From Hyphomicrobiales bacterium (GTDB taxonomy: Bacteria > Pseudomonadota > Alphaproteobacteria > Rhizobiales > Beijerinckiaceae): a DNA stretch of 64,000 bases. The translations under genes and the position numbers were made by a program. This document shows positions 39,626 through 48,988 of this stretch, one piece after another. Under the pieces are notes generated by a model. The model saw only the letters and a list, made by a program, of their open reading frames with translations, was not told where the DNA came from and did not search any database. Location of the stretch: positions 124,001-188,000 of the forward strand of contig CAKNFJ010000001.1 of assembly GCA_930633495.1 (NCBI GenBank). Direction: 5' to 3'. Position 1 is the stretch's first letter. Each line of letters begins with the position of its first letter.

Positions 39626-39871
39626 ATGTCGACTGCATCCGCTGGCGCTCGCCGCCCCTTCTTCCGCCGCCGCAAGTCCTGCCCGTTCTCGGGCGAAGGC
39701 GCCCCGAAGATCGACTACAAGGACGTCCGTCTGCTCTCGCGCTACATTTCCGAGCGCGGCAAGATCGTGCCGTCCCGCATCACGGCGGTTTCCGCCAAGA
39801 AGCAGCGTGAACTCGCCCAGGCGATCAAGCGCGCCCGCTTCCTCGGCCTGCTGCCCTACGTCATCCGCTGA
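39626..39871 (+). CDS. rpsR: 30S ribosomal protein S18
   Basis: This is a small basic 30S protein of 81 residues, binding S6. Family text is clear: [43 protein letters not shown] and [20 protein letters not shown]. It begins 4 bases after the rpsF stop, so translation of the pair is coupled. Confidence 0.98.
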   Translation: MSTASAGARRPFFRRRKSCPFSGEGAPKIDYKDVRLLSRYISERGKIVPSRITAVSAKKQRELAQAIKRARFLGLLPYVIR

Positions 39872-39903
39872 TCCGTTCATTCGGGTCCGGCAGACAATAA
39901 ATT

Positions 39904-39928
39904 CCGGAGGCGCTTCCCGCGCCTCCGG
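39904..39928 (+). terminator. Strong hairpin after rpsR
   Basis: CCGGAGGCGC (39904-39913) pairs perfectly with GCGCCTCCGG (39919-39928) around a 5-base loop. Only a weak T-rich stretch follows (ttctcgcttt). It is likely a partial terminator, or an end-protecting hairpin that raises rpsF-rpsR output relative to the membrane protein and rplI downstream. Confidence 0.6.
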
Positions 39929-40051
39929 TTCTCGCTTTCAAGATCAACCAGTCGCCCGGCGGTGAAACTCCATCGGGTTCGTTGAGGCCAACAGGCCTCT
40001 CACCCTGCCGCGCCGAATGGCGTGCGAGCAGCGGGACAGCAGGACGGACGC

Positions 40052-40999
40052 ATGATTCCGATAGTCGGCATCGGCGCGGGCCTCGTATCGGCCCTGCTCT
40101 TCTCAGTGGTGATCACCGGATCGCCGCTGGCAGCACTGCTGTATTCCGCCGCTCCCCTCCCGATCTTCATCGCCTCGCTCGGCTGGAACCACCGCTCCGG
40201 GCTGTTCGCCACGGCTGCCGGCGCTCTTGCCGTCGCGGTTGCGCTCGCCCCGACCGGCGGCATCGCCTTCGCCCTGATCATCGGCCTGCCGGCTTGGTGG
40301 ATCGCCTATCTCGCCCTGCTCGCACGCAGCGACGCCCAGGGCGACGTGGAATGGTATCCGCTCGGCAACCTGATGCTGTGGATCGCCGCGACCGCAGCGC
40401 TCGCCACCGTCGGCAGCGCACTGGTGATGACCACCGACTACGAGACCTATCGCGCGGTGATCGCGCGCATGATCGAGAACCTTCTGAACGAGATGGTCCG
40501 CGGCAAGCTGATCGCGCTGCCCGGCGACGTCCAGGTGAAGGAGCTCGCGGAGAATCTGGCGCCGGCCGTGCCGCTCGGCATCGGCGCCTCCTTCGTCACC
40601 ACCATCACAGCCAATCTCTGGCTCGCGGCGCGCACCGTGAAGATGTCGGACCGCCTGCCGCGCCCCTGGCCCTTCATTCCGTCGACGACGTTGCCGCGTC
40701 AGGCGCTGCTGCTGCTGATCGGCGCGGCGGCCGTCGGCATGATCGGCGGCTTCATCGGCGTCGCCGCGACCGCGCTGGTCGGCGCCCTGCTCGCCGCCTT
40801 CATGTTCAGCGGGCTCTGCCTGCTGCACGACATTTCGCGCGGCCGTCCCTGGCGGCTGCCGATGCTGATCTCGGTCTATGTCGCGCTCATCGTGATGCAG
40901 GCCGTGCTGACGCCGCTGCTGGCGGTCGTCGGCTTCGTCGACACGCTTCTCGGCCTGCGCAAGCGGGCCGCGCTGCCGCCTCCGCCTACCCGTTCCTGA
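40052..40999 (+). CDS. DUF2232 (YybS-like) polytopic membrane protein
   Basis: The 315-residue integral membrane protein has about eight hydrophobic helices and matches the DUF2232 family by its position between rpsR and rplI, which is conserved in alphaproteobacteria and echoed by yybS next to rplI in Bacillus. The C-terminal half contains LLLLIGAAAVGMIGGFIGV and a final VIMQAVLTPLLAVVGF helix. The ATG at 40052 has GGACGGAC before it. Function is unknown; the fold suggests a transporter-like or substrate-binding membrane component. Confidence 0.85.
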   Translation: MIPIVGIGAGLVSALLFSVVITGSPLAALLYSAAPLPIFIASLGWNHRSGLFATAAGALAVAVALAPTGGIAFALIIGLPAWWIAYLALLARSDAQGDVEWYPLGNLMLWIAATAALATVGSALVMTTDYETYRAVIARMIENLLNEMVRGKLIALPGDVQVKELAENLAPAVPLGIGASFVTTITANLWLAARTVKMSDRLPRPWPFIPSTTLPRQALLLLIGAAAVGMIGGFIGVAATALVGALLAAFMFSGLCLLHDISRGRPWRLPMLISVYVALIVMQAVLTPLLAVVGFVDTLLGLRKRAALPPPPTRS

Positions 41000-41031
41000 A
41001 ACCCTGACTGAAGACATCAAGGAGAAGACCC

Positions 41032-41595
41032 ATGGAAGTGATCCTGCTCGAACGCGTCGCCAAGCTCGGCCAGATGGGCGACATCGTGAAGGTGCGCGAC
41101 GGCTTCGGCCGCAACTACCTGCTCGCCCGCGGCAAGGCGCTGCGCGCCACCGAGGACAACAAGAAGCGCTTCGAGAGCCAGAAGCTCGAGCTCGAGACCC
41201 GCAACCTCGAGCTGAAGTCCGAGGCCGATGCCGTCGCCGAGCGTCTGAACGGCCAGAGCGTCACCATCCTGCGCCAGTCGGGCGAGTCCGGCGTGCTCTA
41301 CGGCTCGGTCTCGACCCGTGACATCGCCGAGGCGCTGACCAAGGACGGCTTCAACGTCTCGCGCGGCCAGGTGACGCTGAACACCCCGATCAAGACGCTC
41401 GGCCTGCACACCGTCCCGGTCGTGCTGCATCCGGAAGTCGCGGTCACGATCACCGTCAACGTCGCCCGCTCGGCTGAGGAAGCCCACCGTCAGGCCGCCG
41501 GCGAGAACGTCACGGCCCGCGAGGAGTTCGACCTCGACGATCTCGGCCTCGAGGTCGGCGCGGCGCTGGCCGAGGCCGGCGACGACGAGCGCTGA
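41032..41595 (+). CDS. rplI: 50S ribosomal protein L9
   Basis: L9 spans from the L1 stalk base towards the neighbouring ribosome. Its 187 residues contain [21 protein letters not shown] and [19 protein letters not shown] (N domain), a long helix, and the C domain with [22 protein letters not shown]. It is longer than the roughly 150-residue enterobacterial form through an acidic tail. GGAG lies close before the ATG. Confidence 0.97.
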   Translation: MEVILLERVAKLGQMGDIVKVRDGFGRNYLLARGKALRATEDNKKRFESQKLELETRNLELKSEADAVAERLNGQSVTILRQSGESGVLYGSVSTRDIAEALTKDGFNVSRGQVTLNTPIKTLGLHTVPVVLHPEVAVTITVNVARSAEEAHRQAAGENVTAREEFDLDDLGLEVGAALAEAGDDER

Positions 41596-41621
41596 GCCTT
41601 ACAGCTCTCCAACCGAGTCAA

Positions 41622-41649
41622 GGGCGCCGTGGCAACACGGCGCCTTTTT
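41622..41649 (+). terminator. Rho-independent terminator after rplI
   Basis: GGCGCCGTG (41623-41631) pairs perfectly with CACGGCGCC (41636-41644) around GCAA, followed at once by TTTTT. It ends the rpsF-rplI unit, so dnaB needs its own promoter in 41650-41812. Confidence 0.92.
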
Positions 41650-41782
41650 CGTCTCCAGCCTCTGGAGAACGGGGGTAACCGCATTTGCCTGCTGGCGTTG
41701 GCTGACAAAGTGTTAAGTTAGGCCATCCCGATAGCGTCGCTCTGGCACCACGCGCGTGAGCGGCCAAATGTCGGCTTGAAGT

Positions 41783-41798
41783 ATCAATCAACATTGAT
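41783..41798. promoter_or_regulatory. Inverted repeat just upstream of dnaB
   Basis: ATCAAT and ATTGAT flank the four bases CAAC as a perfect 6-bp inverted repeat, ending 14 bases before the dnaB ATG. It lies in the AT-richest part of the dnaB upstream region. It may be an operator or chance. Confidence 0.25.
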
Positions 41799-41812
41799 TT
41801 ATCGGGACGGCC

Positions 41813-43300
41813 ATGGCCACCGCTACCGCCCTCGTTGCACGCCTCGACAATCGCGAGGCCGAATATCGCGTCCAGCCTCACAATATCGAGGCTGAGCAGG
41901 CGCTGCTGGGCGCGATCCTGGTTAATAACGACGCGTTCTATCGCGTCTCCGACTTCCTGCTGCCGGATCATTTCTTCGAGCCGATCCACCAGCGCGTCTT
42001 CGAGCTGACGGCCAGCCTGATCCGGGCCGGCAAGATCGCGACGCCGATCACGCTCAAGACCTTCGTCAGCGACCTCGATCTCGGTGACATCACGCCGAGC
42101 CAGTATCTCGCCCGTCTCGCGGCGGAAGCGACGACCGTCATCAATGCCGGCGATTACGGCCGCACGATCTACGACCTCGCGGTGCGCCGCCAGCTCATCG
42201 GCGTCGGCGAAGACCTGGTCAACGTCGCCTATGACGCGCCGGTCGAGATGGCGCCGCGCGAGCAGATCGAGGAAGCCGAGCGCAAGCTCTACGAGCTGGC
42301 GGAAAAAGGCCGCTACGAGGGCGGCTTCCAGAAATTCGACGGGGCGCTGCGCCTCGCCATCGACATGGCGGCCAGCGCCTATCAGCGCGCCGGCGGTCTC
42401 TCCGGCATCTCGACCGGCCTGCGCGACGTCGACCAGCGCATGGGCGGCCTGCAGCGCTCGGACCTGCTCGTGCTCGCCGGCCGCCCCGCCATGGGCAAGA
42501 CCTCGCTCGCCACCAACATCGCCTTCAACATCGCCAAGGCCTGGCGCGGCGAGCGTCAGGAGGACGGTTCGATCAAGAGCGTCGATGGCGGCATCGTCGG
42601 CTTCTTCTCGCTCGAAATGTCGGCAGACCAGCTCGCGACCCGTATCGTCGCCGAGCAGTCGAGCATCTCCTCCTACAAGATCAGGCAGGGCCGTATCACC
42701 GAGGGCGATTTCGCCCGGCTGACCGACGTCGCCGCGCAGATCGAGAAGCTGCCGCTCTATATCGACCAGACCGGCGGCATCTCGATCGCGCAGTTGATGG
42801 CGCGCGCCCGGCGCCTCAAGCGCCAGAAGGGGCTCGACGTCCTGTTCATCGACTACCTGCAGCTCCTTTCCGGCTCGGCCAAGGCCGGCCAGAATCGCGT
42901 GCAGGAGCTGACCGAGATCACGACGAGCCTGAAGGCGCTGGCCAAGGAGCTGAACGTCCCGATCATCGCGCTCTCCCAGCTCTCGCGCCAGGTCGAAAGC
43001 CGCGACGACAAGCGCCCGCAACTCTCGGACCTGCGCGAATCCGGCTCGATCGAGCAGGACGCAGACGTGGTGATGTTCGTCTACCGCGAAGAGTATTATC
43101 TCAAGGGCAAGGAGCCGCGCCCCGGCACCGAAGAGCACAACAAGTGGCAGATCGAGATGGAAGCCGCTCACGGCGTCGCAGAATTGATCATCGGCAAGCA
43201 GCGTCATGGCCCGACCGGAGCCGTGGCCTTGCAGTTCGACGCCGACGTGACACGCTTCTCCGACCGCGCCGACGAACTTCGCCTCCCGGACCGTGAATGA
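41813..43300 (+). CDS. dnaB: Replicative DNA helicase
   Basis: DnaB is the hexameric 5'-3' replication fork helicase, 495 residues. The N-terminal domain begins at HNIEAEQALLGAILVNNDAFY. The RecA-like domain has Walker A AGRPAMGKTS, FFSLEMSADQLATRI, the Walker B region DVLFIDYLQLL and the arginine-finger end LRESGSIEQDADVVMFVYR. There is no intein. The TGA overlaps the alr start (ATGATG), so alr is translationally coupled. Confidence 0.97.
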   Translation: MATATALVARLDNREAEYRVQPHNIEAEQALLGAILVNNDAFYRVSDFLLPDHFFEPIHQRVFELTASLIRAGKIATPITLKTFVSDLDLGDITPSQYLARLAAEATTVINAGDYGRTIYDLAVRRQLIGVGEDLVNVAYDAPVEMAPREQIEEAERKLYELAEKGRYEGGFQKFDGALRLAIDMAASAYQRAGGLSGISTGLRDVDQRMGGLQRSDLLVLAGRPAMGKTSLATNIAFNIAKAWRGERQEDGSIKSVDGGIVGFFSLEMSADQLATRIVAEQSSISSYKIRQGRITEGDFARLTDVAAQIEKLPLYIDQTGGISIAQLMARARRLKRQKGLDVLFIDYLQLLSGSAKAGQNRVQELTEITTSLKALAKELNVPIIALSQLSRQVESRDDKRPQLSDLRESGSIEQDADVVMFVYREEYYLKGKEPRPGTEEHNKWQIEMEAAHGVAELIIGKQRHGPTGAVALQFDADVTRFSDRADELRLPDRE

Positions 43301-44427
43301 TGTCTGCAGACCCGCTCGATACCAGCGCCTATGGCGCGACGCTGACCATCGACCTCGACGCACTTGTCGCGAACTGGCGCCTTCTCGGCAAGCGTGCCGG
43401 CGCGGAAGCCGGCGCCGTCGTCAAGGCTGACGCCTACGGCCTCGGCATCGAGCCCGCCGTGACGGCACTGGCGCGAGCGGGCTGCAAGAGCTTCTTCGTC
43501 GCCCATGTCTCCGAAGGGATCCGCGCCCGCAAGGTCGCGCCGGAGGCGACGGTCTATGTGCTGAACGGGCTCCTGCCCGGGGCCGGCGGCATCTATGCCG
43601 AGCACGCGCTCTCGCCGGTCCTCGGCTCGCATGAGGAATTGCTGGAATGGGCCTCGTTCCGGCAGACCGGCGCCAAGACCCGCCCTGCCGCGCTGCATGT
43701 AGACACCGCGATGAACCGGCTCGGCCTCTGGTGCGGAGAAGGCCTCAACCTCGCCCGCGAGAAGTCGGGCGTGATCGCAGCCGCCGATATCGGGCTCGTC
43801 ATGAGCCACTTCGCTTCCTCGGAGGACAAGACCGACCCGGCCAACGCCCGCCAGATCGCGGCCTTCGCCGAGATCGCGGCCGCCCTTCCCGACCTGCCGG
43901 CCTCGCTCAAGAATTCCTCGGGCCACTTCCTCGATGAGTGCCCGTCCTATCAGCTCACTCGGCCGGGCTATGCGCTCTATGGCGGCAATCCGACGCCCGG
44001 AAAACCGAATCCGATGCAGCCCGTCGTCGGGCTGGAGGCGCGGATCATCCAGATCCGCGAGGTCGAGGCCGGCACGCAGGTCGGCTATAACGGCCGCTGG
44101 ACCGCGAAGGGCAAGCGCCGGCTCGCGACCATCTGCCTCGGCTATGCCGACGGCTATCCGCGCAACGGCAGCTGGACCGACGCCGCGACCGGCGGCTCGG
44201 CGTTGCTCGACGGCGTCCTCTGCCCCTTCGTCGGCACGGTCTCGATGGACCTGATCATCATCGACGTCACCGAAGCTCCGGCGGGCGCAGCCCAGCGGGG
44301 TGCGAGCGTGACGCTGATCGGCGGCCCGCTCGATCTCGAAGCCGTCGGCGCCGGCGCCAGGACAATCGGCTACGAGATCCTGACCAGCCTCGGCCGGCGC
44401 TATCAGCGGCGGTATGTGGGGCTGTGA
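43297..44427 (+). CDS. alr: Alanine racemase
   Basis: This PLP enzyme makes D-alanine for peptidoglycan. In 376 residues the PLP lysine lies in AVVKADAYGLGIEP near residue 43. The second catalytic base tyrosine is in TQVGYNGRWTA, and FVGTVSMDLIIIDVT carries the conserved C-terminal Met-Asp. The start may be the ATG at 43297 or at 43300. It follows dnaB, a common alphaproteobacterial pairing. Confidence 0.96.
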   Translation: MMSADPLDTSAYGATLTIDLDALVANWRLLGKRAGAEAGAVVKADAYGLGIEPAVTALARAGCKSFFVAHVSEGIRARKVAPEATVYVLNGLLPGAGGIYAEHALSPVLGSHEELLEWASFRQTGAKTRPAALHVDTAMNRLGLWCGEGLNLAREKSGVIAAADIGLVMSHFASSEDKTDPANARQIAAFAEIAAALPDLPASLKNSSGHFLDECPSYQLTRPGYALYGGNPTPGKPNPMQPVVGLEARIIQIREVEAGTQVGYNGRWTAKGKRRLATICLGYADGYPRNGSWTDAATGGSALLDGVLCPFVGTVSMDLIIIDVTEAPAGAAQRGASVTLIGGPLDLEAVGAGARTIGYEILTSLGRRYQRRYVGL

Positions 44428-44440
44428 GGTGAGCAACTCC

Positions 44441-44577
44441 GTTGTCATTCCGGGGCTTCGCGGCAGCGAAGAACCCGGAACCCACGACCGGGCTGGCGTT
44501 TGCCGCCGCGCTCGGCATGGGTTGGGCCCAGTCATGGATTTCGGGTTCACGGCTGCGCCGTGCCCCGGAATGACAAC
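44441..44577. repeat. Palindromic element, family B copy 2
   Basis: GTTGTCATTCCGGGG (44441-44455) and CCCCGGAATGACAAC (44563-44577) are perfect 15-bp terminal inverted repeats. The inner GAACCCGGAACCCACGACC resembles the copy at 22537-22669. It fills almost the whole alr-radA gap, ending 6 bases before the radA ATG. Confidence 0.85.
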
Positions 44578-44583
44578 GTAACG

Positions 44584-45984
44584 ATGGCCAAGCGCGGCCC
44601 GACCTATCACTGCCAGGCCTGCGGCGCGGTCTACCATCGCTGGCAGGGCAAATGCGACGCCTGCGGGACATGGTCCTCGCTGGTCGAGGATGCGCAGGTC
44701 GCTCCGGTTCCCGGCGGCGGCCGGCCCTCCTCCAGCGGGCGGGCGCGCGGCCGCGTCTTCGCGCTGGAGACTCTGAAGGGAGAGACGCAGGACGCCCCGC
44801 GTATCGTTTCCGGAATCGGGGAACTCGACCGCGTCACCGGCGGCGGCTTCGTGCCGGGCTCGGTGCTGCTGATCGGCGGCGACCCGGGCATCGGCAAGTC
44901 GACCCTGCTGATGCAGGCCTGCGCGGCGCTCAGCCTAGCCGGCAAGCGCGTCGTCTATGTTTCGGGCGAGGAATCGACCGGGCAGGTGCGCCTGCGCGCC
45001 GAGCGCATGGGGCTGGCCGACGCGCCGGTCGATCTCGCGGCCGAGACCAATGTCGAGGACATCGTCGCGACGCTCGGCCAGGGCCAGCGCCCGTCCCTGG
45101 TCGTGATCGATTCGATCCAGACCATGTGGTCGGGCGAGGTCGAGAGCGCGCCGGGCACAGTGACCCAGGTGCGCGGCTCGGCGCAGGCACTGATCCGCTA
45201 CGCCAAGACGAGCGGCGTCTGCCTGATCCTCGTCGGGCACGTCACCAAGGACGGCCAGATTGCCGGTCCGCGCGTGGTCGAGCACATGGTCGACGCCGTG
45301 CTCTCCTTCGAAGGCGAAGGGGCGCACGCTTTCCGCGTCCTGCGCGGCCAGAAGAATCGCTTCGGACCGACCGACGAGATCGGCGTCTTCGAGATGACCG
45401 GGAAGGGTCTTTCCGAAGTGACGAACCCGTCCGCGCTCTTCCTGGCAGGCAGAGACCAGCCGGCGCCGGGCGCGGCGGTTTTCGCCGGCATCGAAGGCAC
45501 GCGGCCGGTGCTGGTCGAAATCCAGGCGCTGGTCGCGCCGACGGCGCTCGGCACGCCGCGGCGCGCCGTGGTCGGCTGGGAAAACAGCCGGCTCGCCATG
45601 GTGCTCGCCGTGCTTGAGACACATGGGGGCCTGCGGCTAGGGCAGCATGACGTCTACCTCAACGTCGCGGGGGGCTTGCGCGTCAACGAACCCGCGGCGG
45701 ACGTCGCGGTCGCAGCTGCGCTGGTGTCCTCGCTCAGCGGCGCCACCCTGCCGCCGCACGGGGTCTATTTCGGCGAGATTGCGCTCTCGGGTGCGATTCG
45801 GCCGGTTTCGGTCACGCCAGCCCGCCTGCGCGAAGCGGCGAAGCTCGGTTTCGAGGCCGCGCTGATGCCGGCGGGCGGAGCGGATCATGGCGACGGCGGC
45901 GGCCTCAACCTGCGCCGCTTCGGCCATGTCACGGAACTCGTTGCCGATATTGCCGCCCGCGCGCCTCGCAGAGATGTGAAATGA
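44584..45984 (+). CDS. radA: DNA repair protein RadA
   Basis: RadA (Sms) is a RecA-like helicase that processes recombination intermediates. The 466 residues have the N-terminal four-cysteine zinc motif CQACGAVYHRWQGKCDACG, Walker A GGDPGIGKSTLL, the RadA-specific KNRFG in GQKNRFGPTDE, and a C-terminal Lon-protease-like domain (YLNVAGGLRVNEPAADVAVA). The ATG at 44584 puts the zinc motif at the N-terminus; a longer frame to 44500 would translate the palindromic element. No good ribosome binding site precedes it. Confidence 0.96.
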   Translation: MAKRGPTYHCQACGAVYHRWQGKCDACGTWSSLVEDAQVAPVPGGGRPSSSGRARGRVFALETLKGETQDAPRIVSGIGELDRVTGGGFVPGSVLLIGGDPGIGKSTLLMQACAALSLAGKRVVYVSGEESTGQVRLRAERMGLADAPVDLAAETNVEDIVATLGQGQRPSLVVIDSIQTMWSGEVESAPGTVTQVRGSAQALIRYAKTSGVCLILVGHVTKDGQIAGPRVVEHMVDAVLSFEGEGAHAFRVLRGQKNRFGPTDEIGVFEMTGKGLSEVTNPSALFLAGRDQPAPGAAVFAGIEGTRPVLVEIQALVAPTALGTPRRAVVGWENSRLAMVLAVLETHGGLRLGQHDVYLNVAGGLRVNEPAADVAVAAALVSSLSGATLPPHGVYFGEIALSGAIRPVSVTPARLREAAKLGFEAALMPAGGADHGDGGGLNLRRFGHVTELVADIAARAPRRDVK

Positions 45985-46090
45985 CTTTGCGCCAAGGGTG
46001 ACGCAGACGGCGGGAACGCGTATAGCAAAGCCGAAACGGCCGCCTTATCTGTGGCGGGCCGGCACCAGACCACAGCAGAGCGGCCCTCCC

Positions 46091-46708
46091 ATGCCTGTCA
46101 CCATTCTCGATCTCGTCGTTATCGGCGTGGTTCTGATCTCGGCTTTGCTCGCTGCCGTTCGCGGCTTCACACGCGAAGTCCTGGCCATCGCCTCCTGGGT
46201 TGCCGCCGCGGCGGTGGCCTGGGTGTTCCATCTGCAGCTCCTGCCCTTCGTGAAGCAGTACATTCCGGCAAGCTCGGCGCAGGACACGATCGCGCTGGTC
46301 GCCTCGATCGCGGCCCTGTTCCTCGGCACGCTGATCGTCGTCTCGATCGTGACGGCCAAGATCTCCGACTTCGTGCTCGACTCGCGCATCGGCGCGCTCG
46401 ACCGCACGCTCGGCTTCGTCTTCGGCGCGGCGCGGGGCCTGCTGCTGGCCGTGATCGGCTACCTGTTCTTCACCGCCCTCGTCGGCAACGAGAAGATGCC
46501 GGTCTGGGCCAAGGACGCCAAGGCCAAGCCGATGCTGGAGGAAACCGGCCGCTCGCTGATCGCGATGCTGCCGCAGGACGTGAATGCCGATTTCATCAAG
46601 AACCTGCTGAAAAAGCAGAAGCACGAGGAAGCGACCGAGGCCCCGGCAGAGGAACCGCGCAGCCCGGCGACCCCGGCGCCGGTTGCACCTGCCCCAACCC
46701 GTCCCTAA
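46091..46708 (+). CDS. cvpA: CvpA family membrane protein
   Basis: The 205-residue protein has four membrane helices in residues 1-130 starting with ILDLVVIGVVLISALLAAVRG and the CvpA text GFTREVLAIASWVAA. A cytoplasmic Glu/Pro/Ala-rich tail ends APVAPAPTRP. CvpA is needed for colicin V export and envelope homeostasis in enterobacteria. It stands directly before purF, the same pairing as in E. coli. The ATG at 46091 is chosen because it starts the first helix. Confidence 0.92.
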   Translation: MPVTILDLVVIGVVLISALLAAVRGFTREVLAIASWVAAAAVAWVFHLQLLPFVKQYIPASSAQDTIALVASIAALFLGTLIVVSIVTAKISDFVLDSRIGALDRTLGFVFGAARGLLLAVIGYLFFTALVGNEKMPVWAKDAKAKPMLEETGRSLIAMLPQDVNADFIKNLLKKQKHEEATEAPAEEPRSPATPAPVAPAPTRP

Positions 46709-46747
46709 TTGACGCGTAGAGTCACCGTCCCACGCGTGGAGCTCGTC

Positions 46748-48220
46748 ATGATCTCGCAGACCGAGACTGAGGCCGCCTTCGACCCCAATGCTGACCGGCT
46801 GCGGGAGGAATGCGGCGTCTTCGGCATTTACGGCCATGCCGATGCGGCGGCGCTGACAGCGCTCGGCCTGCACGCGCTCCAGCATCGCGGCCAGGAGGCG
46901 GCGGGCATCGTCTCCTTCGACGGCAACCGCTTCCACTCCGAGCGCCGCCTCGGTCTGGTCGGCGACGCCTTCTCGGAAGCCAGCGTCATCGACAAGCTCA
47001 AGGGCAAACAGGCCATCGGCCATGTCCGCTACTCGACGACCGGCGAGACCATCCTGCGCAACGTCCAGCCGCTCTTTGCGGAGTTGCATGGCGGCGGCTT
47101 CGCGGTGGCCCATAACGGCAACCTGACCAACGGCCTGACGCTGCGCCGCAACCTCGTCCGCGACGGCGCGATCTACCAGTCGACTTCCGACACCGAAGTC
47201 CTGCTTCATCTCGTGGCCCGCAGCCGCAAGCAACAATTCGTCGACCGCTTCATCGAGGCGATCCGCCAGATCGAGGGCGCCTACGCCTTCGTCGGCATCA
47301 CCAACAAGAAGCTGATCGGCGCCCGCGATCCGCTCGGCATCCGCCCGCTCGTGCTGGGCGAGCTCGACGGCTGCCCGATCCTGACCTCCGAGACCTGCGC
47401 GCTCGACATCATCGGCGCCAAGTTCATCCGCGAGGTCGAGAATGGCGAGGTGGTGATCATCTCCGAGAGCGGCATCGAGAGCCACAAGCCCTTCCCGCCG
47501 GCGCCGGAGCGGCCCTGCATCTTCGAGTACATCTATTTCGCGCGCCCCGATTCCATCGTGAAGGGCCGCAGCATCTATGAGCGCCGCAAGGCGATGGGCG
47601 CAGTCCTCGCGCAGGAATCGCCGGCCGATGCCGACGTCGTCGTGCCCGTTCCGGATTCCGGCGTGCCGGCGGCGCTCGGCTATGCGCAGGCGAGCGGCAT
47701 TCCCTTCGAACTCGGCATCATCCGCAACCACTATGTCGGCCGCACCTTCATCGAGCCGACGCAGAAGGTCCGCGAGCTCGGCGTCAAGCTGAAGCACTCC
47801 GCCAACCGCTCGGTGGTCGAAGGCAAGCGCGTCGTGCTGGTCGACGATTCGATCGTGCGCGGCACAACCTCCTTCAAGATCGTGAAGATGATGCGCGAGG
47901 CCGGCGCCCGCGAGGTGCATTTCCGCATCTCGTCGCCGCCGATCACCCATCCCGATTATTACGGCATCGATACGCCGGACCGCGAGAAGCTGCTCGCCGC
48001 CACGCATTCGCTGGAGGAGATGCGGCAGTTCGTCGGCGCGGATTCGCTGGCCTTCATCTCCGTGGACGGGCTCTATCGCGCCATGGGCCATGAGGGACGC
48101 GACCCAGCGCGGCCGCAATTCACCGACCACTGCTTCACCGGCGACTATCCGACCTCGCTGACCGATGTGATCGGCGAGAGCGCCAAGCAGCAGATCTCCC
48201 TGCTGGCCGAAGCCGGCTGA
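46748..48220 (+). CDS. purF: Amidophosphoribosyltransferase
   Basis: PurF catalyses the first committed step of purine synthesis (PRPP + Gln to phosphoribosylamine). The 490-residue precursor has a 21-residue propeptide, then the glutaminase nucleophile Cys22 in REECGVFGIYGHAD, and the PRPP loop VVLVDDSIVRGTTS. GGAG is 6 bases before the ATG at 46748. Of the four Fe-S ligand positions of the Bacillus enzyme, two look retained (RPCIFEYIYFARPDS and HCFTGDYPT) while the others read HPDYYGID and a non-Cys three residues before HCF, so a cluster is unlikely. Confidence 0.96.
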   Translation: MISQTETEAAFDPNADRLREECGVFGIYGHADAAALTALGLHALQHRGQEAAGIVSFDGNRFHSERRLGLVGDAFSEASVIDKLKGKQAIGHVRYSTTGETILRNVQPLFAELHGGGFAVAHNGNLTNGLTLRRNLVRDGAIYQSTSDTEVLLHLVARSRKQQFVDRFIEAIRQIEGAYAFVGITNKKLIGARDPLGIRPLVLGELDGCPILTSETCALDIIGAKFIREVENGEVVIISESGIESHKPFPPAPERPCIFEYIYFARPDSIVKGRSIYERRKAMGAVLAQESPADADVVVPVPDSGVPAALGYAQASGIPFELGIIRNHYVGRTFIEPTQKVRELGVKLKHSANRSVVEGKRVVLVDDSIVRGTTSFKIVKMMREAGAREVHFRISSPPITHPDYYGIDTPDREKLLAATHSLEEMRQFVGADSLAFISVDGLYRAMGHEGRDPARPQFTDHCFTGDYPTSLTDVIGESAKQQISLLAEAG

Positions 48221-48236
48221 ACCACCGGAAGCCACG

Positions 48237-48977
48237 ATGACCAAGCCTCTCGAGGGGCGCCTCGCCCTCGTCACCGGCGCCTCGCGCGGCATCGGGCGGG
48301 CCGCCGCGCTCGCCTTCGCACGCGCCGGCGCCCATGTGGTGGCGCTTGCCCGGACGACCGGAGCGCTGGAAGAACTCGACGACGAGATTCGCGATGCCGG
48401 CGGCAGTGCTACGCTCGTGCCGCTCGACCTCGGCGATACCGGCGGCATCGAGAATCTCGGTCCGGCCCTGCTGGAACGCTGGGGCAAGCTCGACATCCTG
48501 CTGGCGAATGCCGGCATCCTCGGCCCCCTGACGCCGCTCACTCACGCGACCGAGAAGGACTGGGCGAAGGTGTTCGACACCAACGTCACCGCCAACTGGC
48601 GGCTGATCAAATCGCTCGACCTGGCGCTGCGCGCCTCGGATGCGGGCCGCGTGCTGCTGATGTCCTCCGGCGCCGCGCATAAATGCACCGCCTATTGGGG
48701 GCCCTACGCGATCTCCAAGGCCGCTGTCGAAGCGATGGGCCGGACCTACGCGGCCGAAACGGCGACGACGCCGATCAAGGTGATGCTGGTCAATCCGGGA
48801 CCGCTGCGGACCCGCATGCGCGCCGAGGCGATGCCGGGCGAGGACCCGATGACGCTGAAGACGCCGGAGGAGCTCGCCCCGCATCTGGTCCGGCTGGCCT
48901 CGCCCGACTGGGCCGAGAGCGGCAGGATCTTCGACTTCCCGCAGGGGAAGGTGCTGACGCCGCAGATGCCGGCGTGA
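48237..48977 (+). CDS. Short-chain dehydrogenase/reductase
   Basis: This is a classical SDR of 246 residues. It has the cofactor loop VTGASRGIGRAAALAF, NAG in LLANAGILGPL, the catalytic Ser in LMSSGAAHKC and the YxxxK in WGPYAISKAAVEAMG. It starts 16 bases after purF and is probably cotranscribed. The same SDR follows purF in other alphaproteobacteria, but its substrate is not evident. It ends in front of a large palindromic element. Confidence 0.9.
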   Translation: MTKPLEGRLALVTGASRGIGRAAALAFARAGAHVVALARTTGALEELDDEIRDAGGSATLVPLDLGDTGGIENLGPALLERWGKLDILLANAGILGPLTPLTHATEKDWAKVFDTNVTANWRLIKSLDLALRASDAGRVLLMSSGAAHKCTAYWGPYAISKAAVEAMGRTYAAETATTPIKVMLVNPGPLRTRMRAEAMPGEDPMTLKTPEELAPHLVRLASPDWAESGRIFDFPQGKVLTPQMPA

Positions 48978-48988
48978 AAGCGTAATTA

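Noticed and set aside
44500..44583. N-terminal extension of RadA
   Set aside because: It would be a translation of the palindromic element. The zinc motif normally lies at the very N-terminus, as it does from the ATG at 44584.
45929..48541. A minus-strand open frame of 870 codons opposite cvpA and purF
   Set aside because: It spans several genuine plus-strand genes with intact motifs and has no domain of its own. It is a codon-bias shadow.
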